A stretch of DNA of 10,735 bases from Bacillota bacterium (GCA_023424865.1 JAFADM010000026.1:1-10735), one strand, 5' to 3'; positions 1 through 6,922 are shown, counted from the first letter of the stretch. Notes: a model not told the origin generated them from the letters alone. Made by a program: numbers and translations.

Positions 1-293
1 GGATCATAGCTGGAAACGGCTTTAATAAGGCCAATGGTTCCGATTGAAATATAATCGTCGGACTCGGATGCGCAAGCGGAATACTTTCTTGCGACATGTG
101 CAACCAGTCTTAAATTGTGCTCGATAAGCATATGACGGGCGTTTTCATCGCCTTCGCGGCATGCTTCCACATATTTTTGTTCATCCTGAGCTGAGAGTGG
201 CTGGGGAAAGGATTGGGGGCCTGTGATAAATCCGGCCAGCAGGTATTGGGACAGAACCCTTGTACACAGTTCCTGAAAAAGCGCGAAAAACAT
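1..293 (-). CDS. sigK: RNA polymerase sporulation sigma factor SigK, N-terminal part (runs off left edge)
   Basis: The first 97 codons are visible; the 3' part lies outside the window. SigK directs late mother-cell transcription during spore formation (family knowledge). The protein shows a hydrophobic N-terminus (about residues 1-24), then FPQPLS at 29-34, an acidic helix (GDENAR, 48-53) and the sigma region 2 block EHNLRLVAHVARKYS (58-72) followed by YISIGTIGLIKAV (81-93). FPQPLS plus EHNLRLVAH fits SigK better than SigE, whose equivalent block usually reads ERNLRLV. The lead before FPQPLS is about as long as the membrane-bound pro-sequence of Bacillus subtilis pro-SigK, so processing by a SpoIVFB-type protease is inferred. 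The ATG at 293-291 has a GAGGTG ribosome site (304-299) five bases upstream. The window ends before it would show whether a skin-like element interrupts the gene. Confidence 0.9.
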   Translation of the reverse strand, partial: MFFALFQELCTRVLSQYLLAGFITGPQSFPQPLSAQDEQKYVEACREGDENARHMLIEHNLRLVAHVARKYSACASESDDYISIGTIGLIKAVSSYD

Positions 294-625
294 CGTGACA
301 CCTCGTTGTACTTTGCTGCCATAATTAATATATGCAACGGGCTGAGCTCCTGTCACACTCTTTTCCGATAAAATTGAAAAGAATTTTGAATCTCTCATAT
401 CCTGTATAAATATGCAAGCGGACTTGAAAATCATTCATTTTAAAGCTTTTTTTGCAAGGACTTGATTTTTATCCTGCAAAACTATATTCTTATTACTGAT
501 GCAGCTTTATTCTAGCCTGATAGAGCAATAAAAGCCGCAATAAGTATCCCACCGGCTGCCGACATCAATGAATGTTTGCGGTCCCCGGGAGCCTTGTTAT
601 TTCGTAATAAAAATAGGGGGATTAT
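294..625. other. Divergent intergenic region between sigK and the RpiR-type regulator
   Basis: This 332-base spacer separates divergently transcribed genes and holds no convincing ORF. It contains the sigK ribosome site (304-299, minus) and a candidate SigA promoter for the regulator gene (462-490). Downstream of that promoter is an imperfect inverted repeat (501-511 with 527-538) whose right arm can instead pair with 553-557. A perfect 5-4-5 AT palindrome (597-610) sits just before the GGGGG ribosome site (616-620). The palindromes could be operator or leader structures; this is inference. No riboswitch was recognised. Confidence 0.6.
462..490 (+). promoter_or_regulatory. Candidate SigA promoter for the RpiR-type regulator
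   Basis: TTGATT (462-467) and TATTCT (485-490) are separated by 17 bases; each hexamer matches the vegetative consensus at 4 of 6 positions. Transcription would start near 497, giving a leader of about 130 bases that carries the inverted repeats described for this spacer. The spacer is AT-rich, so a chance match is possible. Confidence 0.4.
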
Positions 626-1507
626 ATGGAAAATCTAATCAAGGGCATGAAGGATAAGTATAACACGTTTAGTAAAGGTCAAAAGCTTATCGCCACATAT
701 ATTATTGATCATTATGATAAAGCCGCCTTCATGACCGCTGCCAAGCTGGGTGAGGAAGTAGGAGTAAGTGAATCCACCGTTGTCCGCTTTGCCATTGAAC
801 TTGGTTATGACGGCTATCCCAAGCTTCAAAAGGTATTAAGAGAAGTTATCAAAAGCAAGCTCACCTCTGCTCAGAGGCTTGAGGTATCCTATGCCCAAAT
901 TGATCCTGACAGTGTTTTGAAAAGTGTTCTGCAATCCGATATGAATAAAATCCGGGCAACCATGGAGGAAGCCAATACATCCACCTTCAACGCTATAGTG
1001 GAGGAAATTCTGAATGCGGACAAGATCTACATTCTGGGAGTCAGAAGCTCTGCGCCGTTGGCCAGCTTCCTGGGCTTTTACTTCAACCTTATTTTCGAGA
1101 ATGTCCGGCTTGTACATACTACCAGCGTCAGCGAAATGTTCGAACAGATTGTCAATGCAAAATCCGGAGATGTGGTTATGGGGATAAGCTTTCCCCGCTA
1201 TTCCAAAAGAACCTCCAAGGCAATGGAGTTCGCAGGCAATCAGGGAGCAACCGTCATCGCCATTACCGACAATGAAACCTCTCCTCTTGCAGCATGCTCC
1301 AAATACTGCCTCTTTGCCCGAAGCGACATGGCTTCCTTCGTAGATTCCCTGGTTGCACCCTTAAGTGTTATTAATGCGCTTATTGTAGCCATTGGATTAA
1401 AGAGGAAAGAAAAAATTCATCATACTCTGGAAAAATTGGAGAAAATATGGGATGAGTACCAGGTCTACGAGAAGGATGAGCATCATGGCGAGCTGGAAAA
1501 CGATTAA
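626..1507 (+). CDS. MurR/RpiR family transcriptional regulator (HTH_6 plus SIS domain)
   Basis: A 293-residue cytosolic DNA-binding regulator of the normal family length. The N-terminal HTH domain spans about residues 1-77; the recognition helix region is AAKLGEEVGVSESTVVRF (38-55), followed by the family-typical LGYDGYPKL (59-67). The C-terminal SIS domain, which in this family senses phosphosugars, spans about 125-255, with ILGVRSSA (136-143), GISFPRYSKRT (186-196) and ITDNETSPLA (213-222). The tail (about 262-293) is charged and probably helical. The ATG follows a GGGGG ribosome site at 616-620. It stands 70 bases before the flavoprotein gene with no terminator visible between them, so the two are probably co-transcribed. 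The ligand cannot be read from sequence; no sugar-metabolism gene lies alongside. The stop codon lies inside the perfect 10-base palindrome CGATTAATCG (1501-1510). Confidence 0.93.
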   Translation: MENLIKGMKDKYNTFSKGQKLIATYIIDHYDKAAFMTAAKLGEEVGVSESTVVRFAIELGYDGYPKLQKVLREVIKSKLTSAQRLEVSYAQIDPDSVLKSVLQSDMNKIRATMEEANTSTFNAIVEEILNADKIYILGVRSSAPLASFLGFYFNLIFENVRLVHTTSVSEMFEQIVNAKSGDVVMGISFPRYSKRTSKAMEFAGNQGATVIAITDNETSPLAACSKYCLFARSDMASFVDSLVAPLSVINALIVAIGLKRKEKIHHTLEKLEKIWDEYQVYEKDEHHGELEND

Positions 1508-1577
1508 TCGCCTGCAAAAATCCGGAAAGGTGACAAGCCTGTCTTTACACACGCTCGAAAAGAGGTTACTGCCATAA

Positions 1578-2807
1578 ATGGGAAATAGAATAGGAATCAT
1601 CGGGGCCGGCGCTGCCGGCCTGTTGGCTGCCGGCCGGGCAGCCGAGCTGGGGAAGGAAGTGGTGGTTTTTGATAAAAACCACCGTCCCGGCAGAAAACTC
1701 CTTATTACCGGCAAAGGAAGATGCAATATTACCAATGCCTGCGATACGGACGAGCTTATGGCCAATATACCGGGCAATGGACGGTTTCTTTATTCTGCCT
1801 TGAGCCGCTTCGGTCCGTATGAGATTATGGGCCTGTTTGAAGAGAACGGCGTCAATGTGAAAACGGAAAGAGGAAACAGGGTTTTTCCCGTTTCCGACAA
1901 GGCTGCCGATGTGGTGGACGCCCTGTTTCGGTATGCTAAAAACAAAGGTGCTTCCTTTCGTTTTAATACGAGGGTTGAAAAACTGGATGTGGCCGAGGGG
2001 CAAGTAAGAGGTGTCCATTTATCGGAGGGCGGCTATGAAGAGCTGGATTCGATTATTGTGGCGACCGGTGGCCTTTCGTATCCCTTGACAGGCTCAACAG
2101 GGGATGGTTACCGTTTTGCCCGGGACTCGGGGCATGAGGTAACAGGTTTGAACCCATCTCTTGTTCCTCTTGAAACAAAGGAAGACTGGGTAAAAAGCCT
2201 CCAGGGCCTTTCCCTGAAAAACGTGTCGCTTTCGGTTTACGATACGGCAGAACAAAAGGTATATGAAGAGCTGGGTGAAATGCTTTTTACTCATTTTGGC
2301 GTTTCCGGCCCTCTCATTTTAAGCGCAAGCCGTCATATTCTGGATTTCGGCTATCGTGATGCCCGGCTGAGTATTGATCTTAAGCCCGGCCTGGATGAGG
2401 AGATGCTGGATAAAAGGCTTCAGAGGGATTTTGCCAAGTATTCCCGAAAGCAATTTGCCAATGCTCTTGATGAGCTTTTACCCAAAAGCCTCATACCGGT
2501 TTTTGTTACGCTTTCAGGCCTTGAGGGCGAAAAGCCCGTTCACCAGATTACGAAAGGGGAGCGCCTGGGCCTTGTTAAGCTTTTAAAAGCGCTGCCGCTG
2601 ACCGTATCCCGGGCAAGACCCGTGGACGAGGCTATTGTCACTGCGGGAGGCGTTTCTGTGAAGGGGATAAACCCCTCAACCATGGAATCGCGCCAGGTAA
2701 AGGGACTCTTTTTTGCCGGAGAGGTGTTGGATGTTGACGGTTACACCGGGGGCTTTAATTTGACCATTGCTTTTTCAACAGGCTATACCGCAGGCAGCCG
2801 GGCCTGA
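1578..2807 (+). CDS. NAD(P)/FAD-dependent oxidoreductase, BaiN/HI0933 (YhiN) family
   Basis: A 409-residue flavoprotein of usual family length. The N-terminal Rossmann FAD-binding motif GAGAAG is at 9-14, with an acidic residue at the end of beta-2 (D32). The family signature TGKGRCNITNA occupies 44-54. A second glycine-rich turn, ATGGLSYPLTGSTGDGY, is at 162-178. The C-terminal FAD-contacting block GLFFAGEVLDVDGYTGGFN is at 376-394, followed by AFSTGYTAG. The family is often annotated as aminoacetone oxidase or as BaiN (a bile-acid dehydroxylation reductase), but its general physiological substrate is not established, so no specific reaction is assigned. AGAGG at 1560-1565 is the likely ribosome site, with rather long spacing to the ATG. 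No membrane segment is seen. The gene follows the RpiR-type regulator and ends inside an intrinsic terminator. Confidence 0.92.
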   Translation: MGNRIGIIGAGAAGLLAAGRAAELGKEVVVFDKNHRPGRKLLITGKGRCNITNACDTDELMANIPGNGRFLYSALSRFGPYEIMGLFEENGVNVKTERGNRVFPVSDKAADVVDALFRYAKNKGASFRFNTRVEKLDVAEGQVRGVHLSEGGYEELDSIIVATGGLSYPLTGSTGDGYRFARDSGHEVTGLNPSLVPLETKEDWVKSLQGLSLKNVSLSVYDTAEQKVYEELGEMLFTHFGVSGPLILSASRHILDFGYRDARLSIDLKPGLDEEMLDKRLQRDFAKYSRKQFANALDELLPKSLIPVFVTLSGLEGEKPVHQITKGERLGLVKLLKALPLTVSRARPVDEAIVTAGGVSVKGINPSTMESRQVKGLFFAGEVLDVDGYTGGFNLTIAFSTGYTAGSRA

Positions 2808-2828
2808 AAACAGGCCGGCTTATTTCTT
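2796..2828 (+). terminator. Rho-independent terminator overlapping the flavoprotein stop codon
   Basis: GGCCTG (2801-2806) pairs perfectly with CAGGCC (2811-2816) around an AAAA loop. The stem extends by AGCC (2796-2799) with GGCT (2817-2820), leaving one bulged G at 2800. TATTTCTT follows. The ascending arm codes the last residues and the TGA (2805-2807) is at the arm-loop boundary. The T-rich tail is modest. Confidence 0.72.
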
Positions 2829-2875
2829 CCGCACCCTGGCAGCCTTAAATTGTTTCCTTGGCACTTCTGGCCATT

Positions 2876-2905
2876 GGGTTGCGGGCAAAACCCGCTTTAT
2901 CGGGT
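2876..2905 (+). other. Cluster of mutually exclusive short hairpins upstream of the exported-protein gene
   Basis: Three overlapping pairings are possible: GGGTT (2876-2880) with AACCC (2889-2893); GCGGG (2881-2885) with CCCGC (2891-2895); and ACCCG (2890-2894) with CGGGT (2901-2905). Each stem is only five base pairs. This could be a second weak termination structure (the middle hairpin is followed by TTTAT) or an incidental GC-rich patch. No known riboswitch was recognised. Confidence 0.3.
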
Positions 2906-2983
2906 ATGATTTAAAAACGACATGGGAACAATGTCCGTGAGATTCATTAATTCCTGGATTTCAGAGTTTAGGAGTGAAATTTC

Positions 2984-3406
2984 ATGGACATTTTGTTAAA
3001 GGTTCTGTCGGCAATCATGCTGGCTGTATTGCTTTCGGTTCAAGCTGTCCTGGCTGTAGCCCACAGGGGGGACGGAGGCAGCGACGGACTTAACGGAAGA
3101 CCGGTATCGGCATACGAAACCACCATAAGGCGTGGCTCCGTCACGTTAAACAGCCTTGGAACATACAAGCCTAACAGTGCTTCAGTTTTAATTAACGGTG
3201 ATCTGTGGAAAACCGTTGATACCTTTCCTGTCTCAATGGATGTGGCCCACGGCGATGTCATTGAAATTCGGGTGGATAAGGATGCTCCTTCTTTTTATAT
3301 TTATCTGACTCAACGTTCAGCGGCTTTCGATACCGATACAAAGCCCGGTACTATCCTGATTCGGGCCGGTATTAACCGGATTTTCAAGGTTGTCATTAAG
3401 AAATGA
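2984..3406 (+). CDS. Small exported or membrane-anchored protein of unknown function
   Basis: A 140-residue protein I do not recognise as a named family. Residues 3-26 are hydrophobic with a lysine at 6. AVA at 24-26 is a plausible signal peptidase I site just before a charged, glycine-rich stretch (HRGDGGSDG, 27-35), so the mature part (about 114 residues) probably lies outside the membrane; uncleaved anchoring is the alternative. The remainder alternates hydrophobic and polar residues as in a small beta-rich domain (for example SASVLINGDLWKTV, 65-78, and GDVIEIRVDKD, 90-100) and ends in basic FKVVIKK. There are no cysteines and no catalytic motif that I can see. AGGAG (2970-2974) lies nine bases before the ATG. 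Terminators flank the gene, so it is probably a single transcript; I could not settle on a promoter. Confidence 0.8.
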   Translation: MDILLKVLSAIMLAVLLSVQAVLAVAHRGDGGSDGLNGRPVSAYETTIRRGSVTLNSLGTYKPNSASVLINGDLWKTVDTFPVSMDVAHGDVIEIRVDKDAPSFYIYLTQRSAAFDTDTKPGTILIRAGINRIFKVVIKK

Positions 3407-3423
3407 CGACCTTTATTTATATT
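3386..3423 (+). terminator. Rho-independent terminator overlapping the stop codon of the exported-protein gene
   Basis: AAGGTTGTCATT (3386-3397) pairs with AATGACGACCTT (3402-3413) over 12 positions with one T-G wobble and an AAGA loop. TATTTATATT follows (3414-3423). The TGA stop (3404-3406) lies in the descending arm. It isolates this gene from the cmk promoter downstream. Confidence 0.75.
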
Positions 3424-3468
3424 CCGCTATCCAAAGCTCCCAGCAGGTGAGATTTTGGCGCACATTAC

Positions 3469-3497
3469 TTGTTATGAAACCATCTTTGCTTTATAAT
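3469..3497 (+). promoter_or_regulatory. SigA-type promoter of the cmk-plsC-ispH/rpsA operon
   Basis: TTGTTA (3469-3474) is followed after exactly 17 bases by a perfect TATAAT (3492-3497). Transcription should start near 3504, giving a short leader before the GGAGG site (3517-3521) and the cmk ATG at 3529. It lies directly after the preceding terminator. Confidence 0.78.
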
Positions 3498-3528
3498 CAG
3501 AACGTGTATTGGACTTGGAGGTTAAAGC

Positions 3529-4221
3529 ATGAAGGCGATTCAAATTGCTATTGACGGCCCTTCCGGGGCGGGGAAGAGCACCCTGGCTAAAAAGGTGGCT
3601 GAAAGACTTCGCATAGCGTATCTGGATACGGGAGCCATGTATCGGGCCGTAGCCTTGAAAGCTCTCAGAAAACAACTGGAGCTGGGGGATGCGGAAGCAG
3701 TGGGAGCCATGGCCCAGGCGACGGAAATTTCGGTGGGCTTTAATCCCCAGGATAACTCACAATCGGTTTTTCTCGACGGTGAGGATGTTTCAGGTCTTAT
3801 AAGGACACCGGAGGTTGCCCTGGGAGCTTCGAAAGTGGCAGCTCACCCGGCGGTGCGCAGCCGTATGGTAGCGCTTCAGCAGGCCCTTGCAGCAAAGCAG
3901 AGTGTGGTGATGGACGGCCGGGATATTGGTACCCATGTTCTGCCTCAGGCAGAAATTAAAATTTTTCTGACAGCCTCCGTGGAGGAGCGGGCGAGAAGGC
4001 GTTATGAAGAGCTAGAAGAAAAAGGACTTCTCAATAAAACCTTTGAAGAATTAAAAAAAGAAATTGAGGATAGGGACTATAACGATACCAACCGGGCTGT
4101 TTCACCCTTAAGGCAGGCACCGGACGCCATCCTTCTGGATACCAGCGGATTTAGTCTTGATAAAGCAATGGAACGCCTGTTGCGAATTATAGAAGAAAGG
4201 TTAAATAAAGATGCTGTATAA
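3529..4221 (+). CDS. cmk: Cytidylate kinase (CMP/dCMP kinase)
   Basis: A 230-residue cytosolic P-loop kinase, full length for bacterial Cmk, which phosphorylates CMP and dCMP to the diphosphates using ATP. The Walker A loop GPSGAGKST is at 10-18. Other family motifs are LDTGAMYRA (32-40), DGEDVS (83-88), the CMP-binding VMDGRDIGT (127-135), the arginine-rich lid around EERARRRYEE (152-161) and DRDYNDTNRAVSPL (181-194). GGAGG (3517-3521) precedes the ATG by seven bases. It is the first gene after a clear promoter, and its last 11 bases overlap the start of plsC, which points to translational coupling. Confidence 0.97.
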   Translation: MKAIQIAIDGPSGAGKSTLAKKVAERLRIAYLDTGAMYRAVALKALRKQLELGDAEAVGAMAQATEISVGFNPQDNSQSVFLDGEDVSGLIRTPEVALGASKVAAHPAVRSRMVALQQALAAKQSVVMDGRDIGTHVLPQAEIKIFLTASVEERARRRYEELEEKGLLNKTFEELKKEIEDRDYNDTNRAVSPLRQAPDAILLDTSGFSLDKAMERLLRIIEERLNKDAV

Positions 4222-4792
4222 ATTTGGAAGAGCTCTTTTTCAGCTGTATTTCTTTCTTTTTCATCGGGTTAATGTGGAGGGCAGGGAAAAAATCCCTAAA
4301 ACCGGTCCTTTGCTTATTTATGCCAATCATCCCAATGTCCTTGATATGTTTCTGCTGGCAGTCAATATGCCCCGGCAGGTCTATTATATGGCTAAGGCGG
4401 AACTCTTTGAAAACTGGTTTTTGGCCGCTATTCTGCGTGGCCTGGGGGCTTTCCCCGTGAATAGGGGAAAGGGAGATATCGGGTCGGTTAAAACTGTTTT
4501 GAAGCTGTTAAAGGCTGAAAAAACAGTTGGGATTTTTCCCGAAGGCACGCGCTCCCGAGGTAAGGATCCTAAAAGGCGAAAAGGTGGGGCAGCACTTTTT
4601 GCCTATAAAACCGGAGTCCCTGTGCTTCCGGTAGGAATTGACGGCAATTTTAAGCTTTTTGGGAAGCTGAGAATGGTAATTGGAGATCCCTTCGTCCTTG
4701 AAAAGCCAGGGGATGGACATCCCACCAAAGAGGATCTCACCGCAGCTACCGGTGAAATCATCGACAAAATATATGCCCTTATCGGTAAATAG
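4211..4792 (+). CDS. plsC: 1-acyl-sn-glycerol-3-phosphate acyltransferase (PlsC family)
   Basis: A 193-residue lysophospholipid acyltransferase that makes phosphatidic acid from lysophosphatidic acid at the inner face of the membrane. The catalytic NHxxxxD block is NHPNVLD (39-45, H40 and D45). The glycerol-phosphate binding block is FPEGTRSRG (109-117), followed by GGAALFAYKTGVPVLPVGI (125-143). The hydrophobic N-terminal stretch (about 9-19) probably aids membrane association. At about 190 residues it belongs to the short clostridial-type group. Its ATG lies inside the end of cmk, and the ribosome site GAAGAAAGG is within cmk. Pairing of plsC with cmk and ispH-rpsA is common in clostridia. 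The exact acyl donor cannot be read from sequence. Confidence 0.94.
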   Translation: MLYKFGRALFQLYFFLFHRVNVEGREKIPKTGPLLIYANHPNVLDMFLLAVNMPRQVYYMAKAELFENWFLAAILRGLGAFPVNRGKGDIGSVKTVLKLLKAEKTVGIFPEGTRSRGKDPKRRKGGAALFAYKTGVPVLPVGIDGNFKLFGKLRMVIGDPFVLEKPGDGHPTKEDLTAATGEIIDKIYALIGK

Positions 4793-4850
4793 CTTTTTCG
4801 CCTGAGAAAAGGCAAAAATATTCAATTATATTGAAAGGATTAACAGATTA

Positions 4851-6857
4851 GTGGATATAATAAGAGCCAAGAACGCCGGCTTTTGCTTTGGAGTGGATAA
4901 GGCGGTTAAGCGGGCTTTTGAACATAGCGAAGAGGATAAGGTTTTTACTTACGGTGAACTCATCCATAATCAGCAGGTCATTGATGAGCTTTCCCGAAAA
5001 GGCATACGGGCTGTATCCCGGGTTGAAGAGCTCAGCGAGGGCGATAACGTAATTATACGTGCCCATGGCATCGGGGAAGGCACCTATGAGGACCTTGAAG
5101 CAAGAAAAGTTAAAATTCTTGACGCAACCTGTATTTATGTAAAAAGAATCCATGAAATTGTCAAAGCCAAGCACCGGGAAGGCTATCAGATCATTATTGC
5201 AGGAGATGCCAGCCACCCTGAAGTTATCGGAATTAATGGCTGGTGCCAGAATGAAGGAATAATCGTATCTTCAGCCGATGAGATTGAAAGTTGGGAATAT
5301 CAGGATAAAAAGGTTTGTATTGTTGCGCAAACAACCTTCAAAATGGCGAAATACGAGGATATTTGCGAAGTTATCAAGAAAAAGTTTGCATTCGTATTAA
5401 AATTTGATACAATATGTAATGCAACTGTGTTACGGCAGACCGAGGCCGAAAAACTGTCTCGGAATGTGGATATCATGATTGTAATCGGAGGTCGTAACAG
5501 TTCAAATACGCAGAAGCTCTACGAGATATGTTCGGTTAACTGTCCGGAAACCTATCTGGTTGAAAGTGCAGATGAACTGCCCGACATAAAAAAAGAACTG
5601 AAAACAGTGGGGATTACCGCAGGGGCATCCACGCCCGAGTGGGTAATCAAGGAGGTTATCTTTCACATGGAAGATTTAAGCAGGCAAGAAGGCGAAATTG
5701 ATTTTAGCAAGGCCTTGGAAATGACTTTTACTGAATTGAGAACAAATGAAGTCGTAAAGGGCAAAATTATCGGATACAACACTAATGATGTATTCGTGGA
5801 TTTAGGGTACAAGGCCGATGGTCTCATTCCCTTAGAGGAATTTTTCGACGATCCGGAATTTGATCCCGAACGCGACTTAAAGGCCGGCAAGGAAATCGAG
5901 GCAATTGTTGTTAAGATCAATGACGGTGACGGTAATGTAGCCCTTTCCAAAAAGAAAGTGGATGCCATCCGTGGTTTTGAAATTGCCGAGGAAGCTTTTA
6001 AGAATCATGAGCCGGTGGAAGCACTTGTCAAGGAAGTCGTAAAAGGCGGAATTGTGGCGGATTTCAAGGGCGTTCGCGTTTTTGTTCCTGCTTCACAGGT
6101 CAGTGACCGTTTCGTAAAGGATTTATCACCTTATGTTGGGAAGAAAATAAAGCTTCTCATCACCGAAATGGCTAACAGACGTCGTGTTGTCGGGTCCTCC
6201 CGTACGTTGATTGAAGAAGCTAAGCAGAAGCTGTCCGATGAATTCTGGGAAAGCGTGGAGCTTGGCAAGGAATATACCGGTACAGTCAAGAGTCTCACCA
6301 AATTTGGTGTATTTGTAGACCTTGGCGGCGTAGACGGATTAATTCATGTATCTGAACTGTCCTGGAAGAGGGTAGACGATCCCTCCAAAGTGCTTAAGGT
6401 GGATGATGTGGTTAAGGTTCGTGTTATCGGCTTTGACCGTGAGAAGAAGAAGATTTCTCTTGGCTACCGTAAGGCAGAGGACAATCCCTGGTACAATGTT
6501 GAGAACAAATACGGCGTTGGAACGGTTGTTTCCGGTACCGTGCTTCGTATGGTTCCCTTCGGAGTATTTGTTGAGCTTGAGGAAGGCGTAGAGGGTCTGG
6601 TTCATATCTCTCAGATCTCCAGCGTTCGCATCGGCAGGCCTGACGAGGTTCTTACACCCGGACAGAAGGTTGACATGAAGGTTATTGAGATTAATCCCGA
6701 GCTCAAGAAAATCAGCCTTAGCATAAAGGAAGTTCAGCCCATTGATCCTGTTCGTGAAGGCGAAGAGCCTGCTGAGGAGTATTCCGAGCAGATTCCCACC
6801 CAGCACAGCGAGGATTTTAGCAATACCATTGGTGATTTCTTCAATAACAAATCCTAA
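4851..6857 (+). CDS. ispH-rpsA: Bifunctional HMB-PP reductase (IspH) / 30S ribosomal protein S1 fusion
   Basis: A 668-residue fusion. Residues 1 to about 277 are IspH, the Fe-S enzyme that reduces HMB-PP to IPP and DMAPP at the end of the MEP isoprenoid pathway. The cluster cysteines are C12 (AGFCFGV), C94 (DATC) and C189 (TICNAT). Substrate-site residues are intact: H39, H72 (RAHG), H122 and E124 (SHPEV), TT at 161-162, SSN at 217-219 and S260 (AGASTPE). One oddity is that the usual DATCP reads DATCI. After a linker, four S1 RNA-binding domains follow at about 302-368, 387-450, 473-540 and 557-626, then an acidic tail. The start is GTG, chosen because MDIIRAKNAGFCFGV matches the usual IspH N-terminus; AAAGGAT (4834-4840) is the ribosome site. 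It lies 58 bases after plsC without a clear terminator. The fusion is known in clostridia. Confidence 0.96.
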   Translation: MDIIRAKNAGFCFGVDKAVKRAFEHSEEDKVFTYGELIHNQQVIDELSRKGIRAVSRVEELSEGDNVIIRAHGIGEGTYEDLEARKVKILDATCIYVKRIHEIVKAKHREGYQIIIAGDASHPEVIGINGWCQNEGIIVSSADEIESWEYQDKKVCIVAQTTFKMAKYEDICEVIKKKFAFVLKFDTICNATVLRQTEAEKLSRNVDIMIVIGGRNSSNTQKLYEICSVNCPETYLVESADELPDIKKELKTVGITAGASTPEWVIKEVIFHMEDLSRQEGEIDFSKALEMTFTELRTNEVVKGKIIGYNTNDVFVDLGYKADGLIPLEEFFDDPEFDPERDLKAGKEIEAIVVKINDGDGNVALSKKKVDAIRGFEIAEEAFKNHEPVEALVKEVVKGGIVADFKGVRVFVPASQVSDRFVKDLSPYVGKKIKLLITEMANRRRVVGSSRTLIEEAKQKLSDEFWESVELGKEYTGTVKSLTKFGVFVDLGGVDGLIHVSELSWKRVDDPSKVLKVDDVVKVRVIGFDREKKKISLGYRKAEDNPWYNVENKYGVGTVVSGTVLRMVPFGVFVELEEGVEGLVHISQISSVRIGRPDEVLTPGQKVDMKVIEINPELKKISLSIKEVQPIDPVREGEEPAEEYSEQIPTQHSEDFSNTIGDFFNNKS

Positions 6858-6893
6858 TGGTAAAATTCTTACCGAATTAAAAACTGCAATAAT

Positions 6894-6922
6894 CAGCAAG
6901 ACCGGAATCACCGGTCTTGCTG
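6894..6922 (+). terminator. Strong hairpin after ispH-rpsA, possible terminator without a proper T tract
   Basis: CAGCAAGACCGG (6894-6905) pairs perfectly over 12 bases with CCGGTCTTGCTG (6911-6922) around a five-base loop. Outer GCAA (6886-6889) and TTGC (6923-6926) can add pairs. The bases that follow (TTGCGTAAAAAAG) lack the T run of an intrinsic terminator. It may be a degenerate terminator, a transcript-stabilising 3' end or a partial barrier before cheR. Confidence 0.5.

Noticed and set aside
387..415. SigE-type promoter for sigK on the minus strand (GCATATT at 415-409)
   Set aside because: The -35 match is good, but at 14-base spacing the -10 region (394-387) matches the SigE consensus at only two or three of eight positions.
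1566..2018. Minus-strand ORF of 150 codons opposite the flavoprotein gene
   Set aside because: It is the antisense shadow of a strongly conserved flavoprotein N-terminus and its protein has no coherent family features.
2879..2910. SigA promoter for the exported-protein gene (TTGCGG and TATGAT)
   Set aside because: The -10 is good (2905-2910) but the -35 is weak and the spacer is 20 bases, outside the normal range.
4793..4820. Hairpin GCCT/AGGC flanked by T and A runs after plsC as a terminator
   Set aside because: The GC stem is only four pairs, with a bulge, and is followed by A residues on the plus strand, so read-through into ispH-rpsA is expected.
6339..6911. Minus-strand ORF of 190 codons opposite the S1 domains
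   Set aside because: It mirrors the S1 repeats and runs through the downstream hairpin, with no family signal; the plus-strand gene explains the region.
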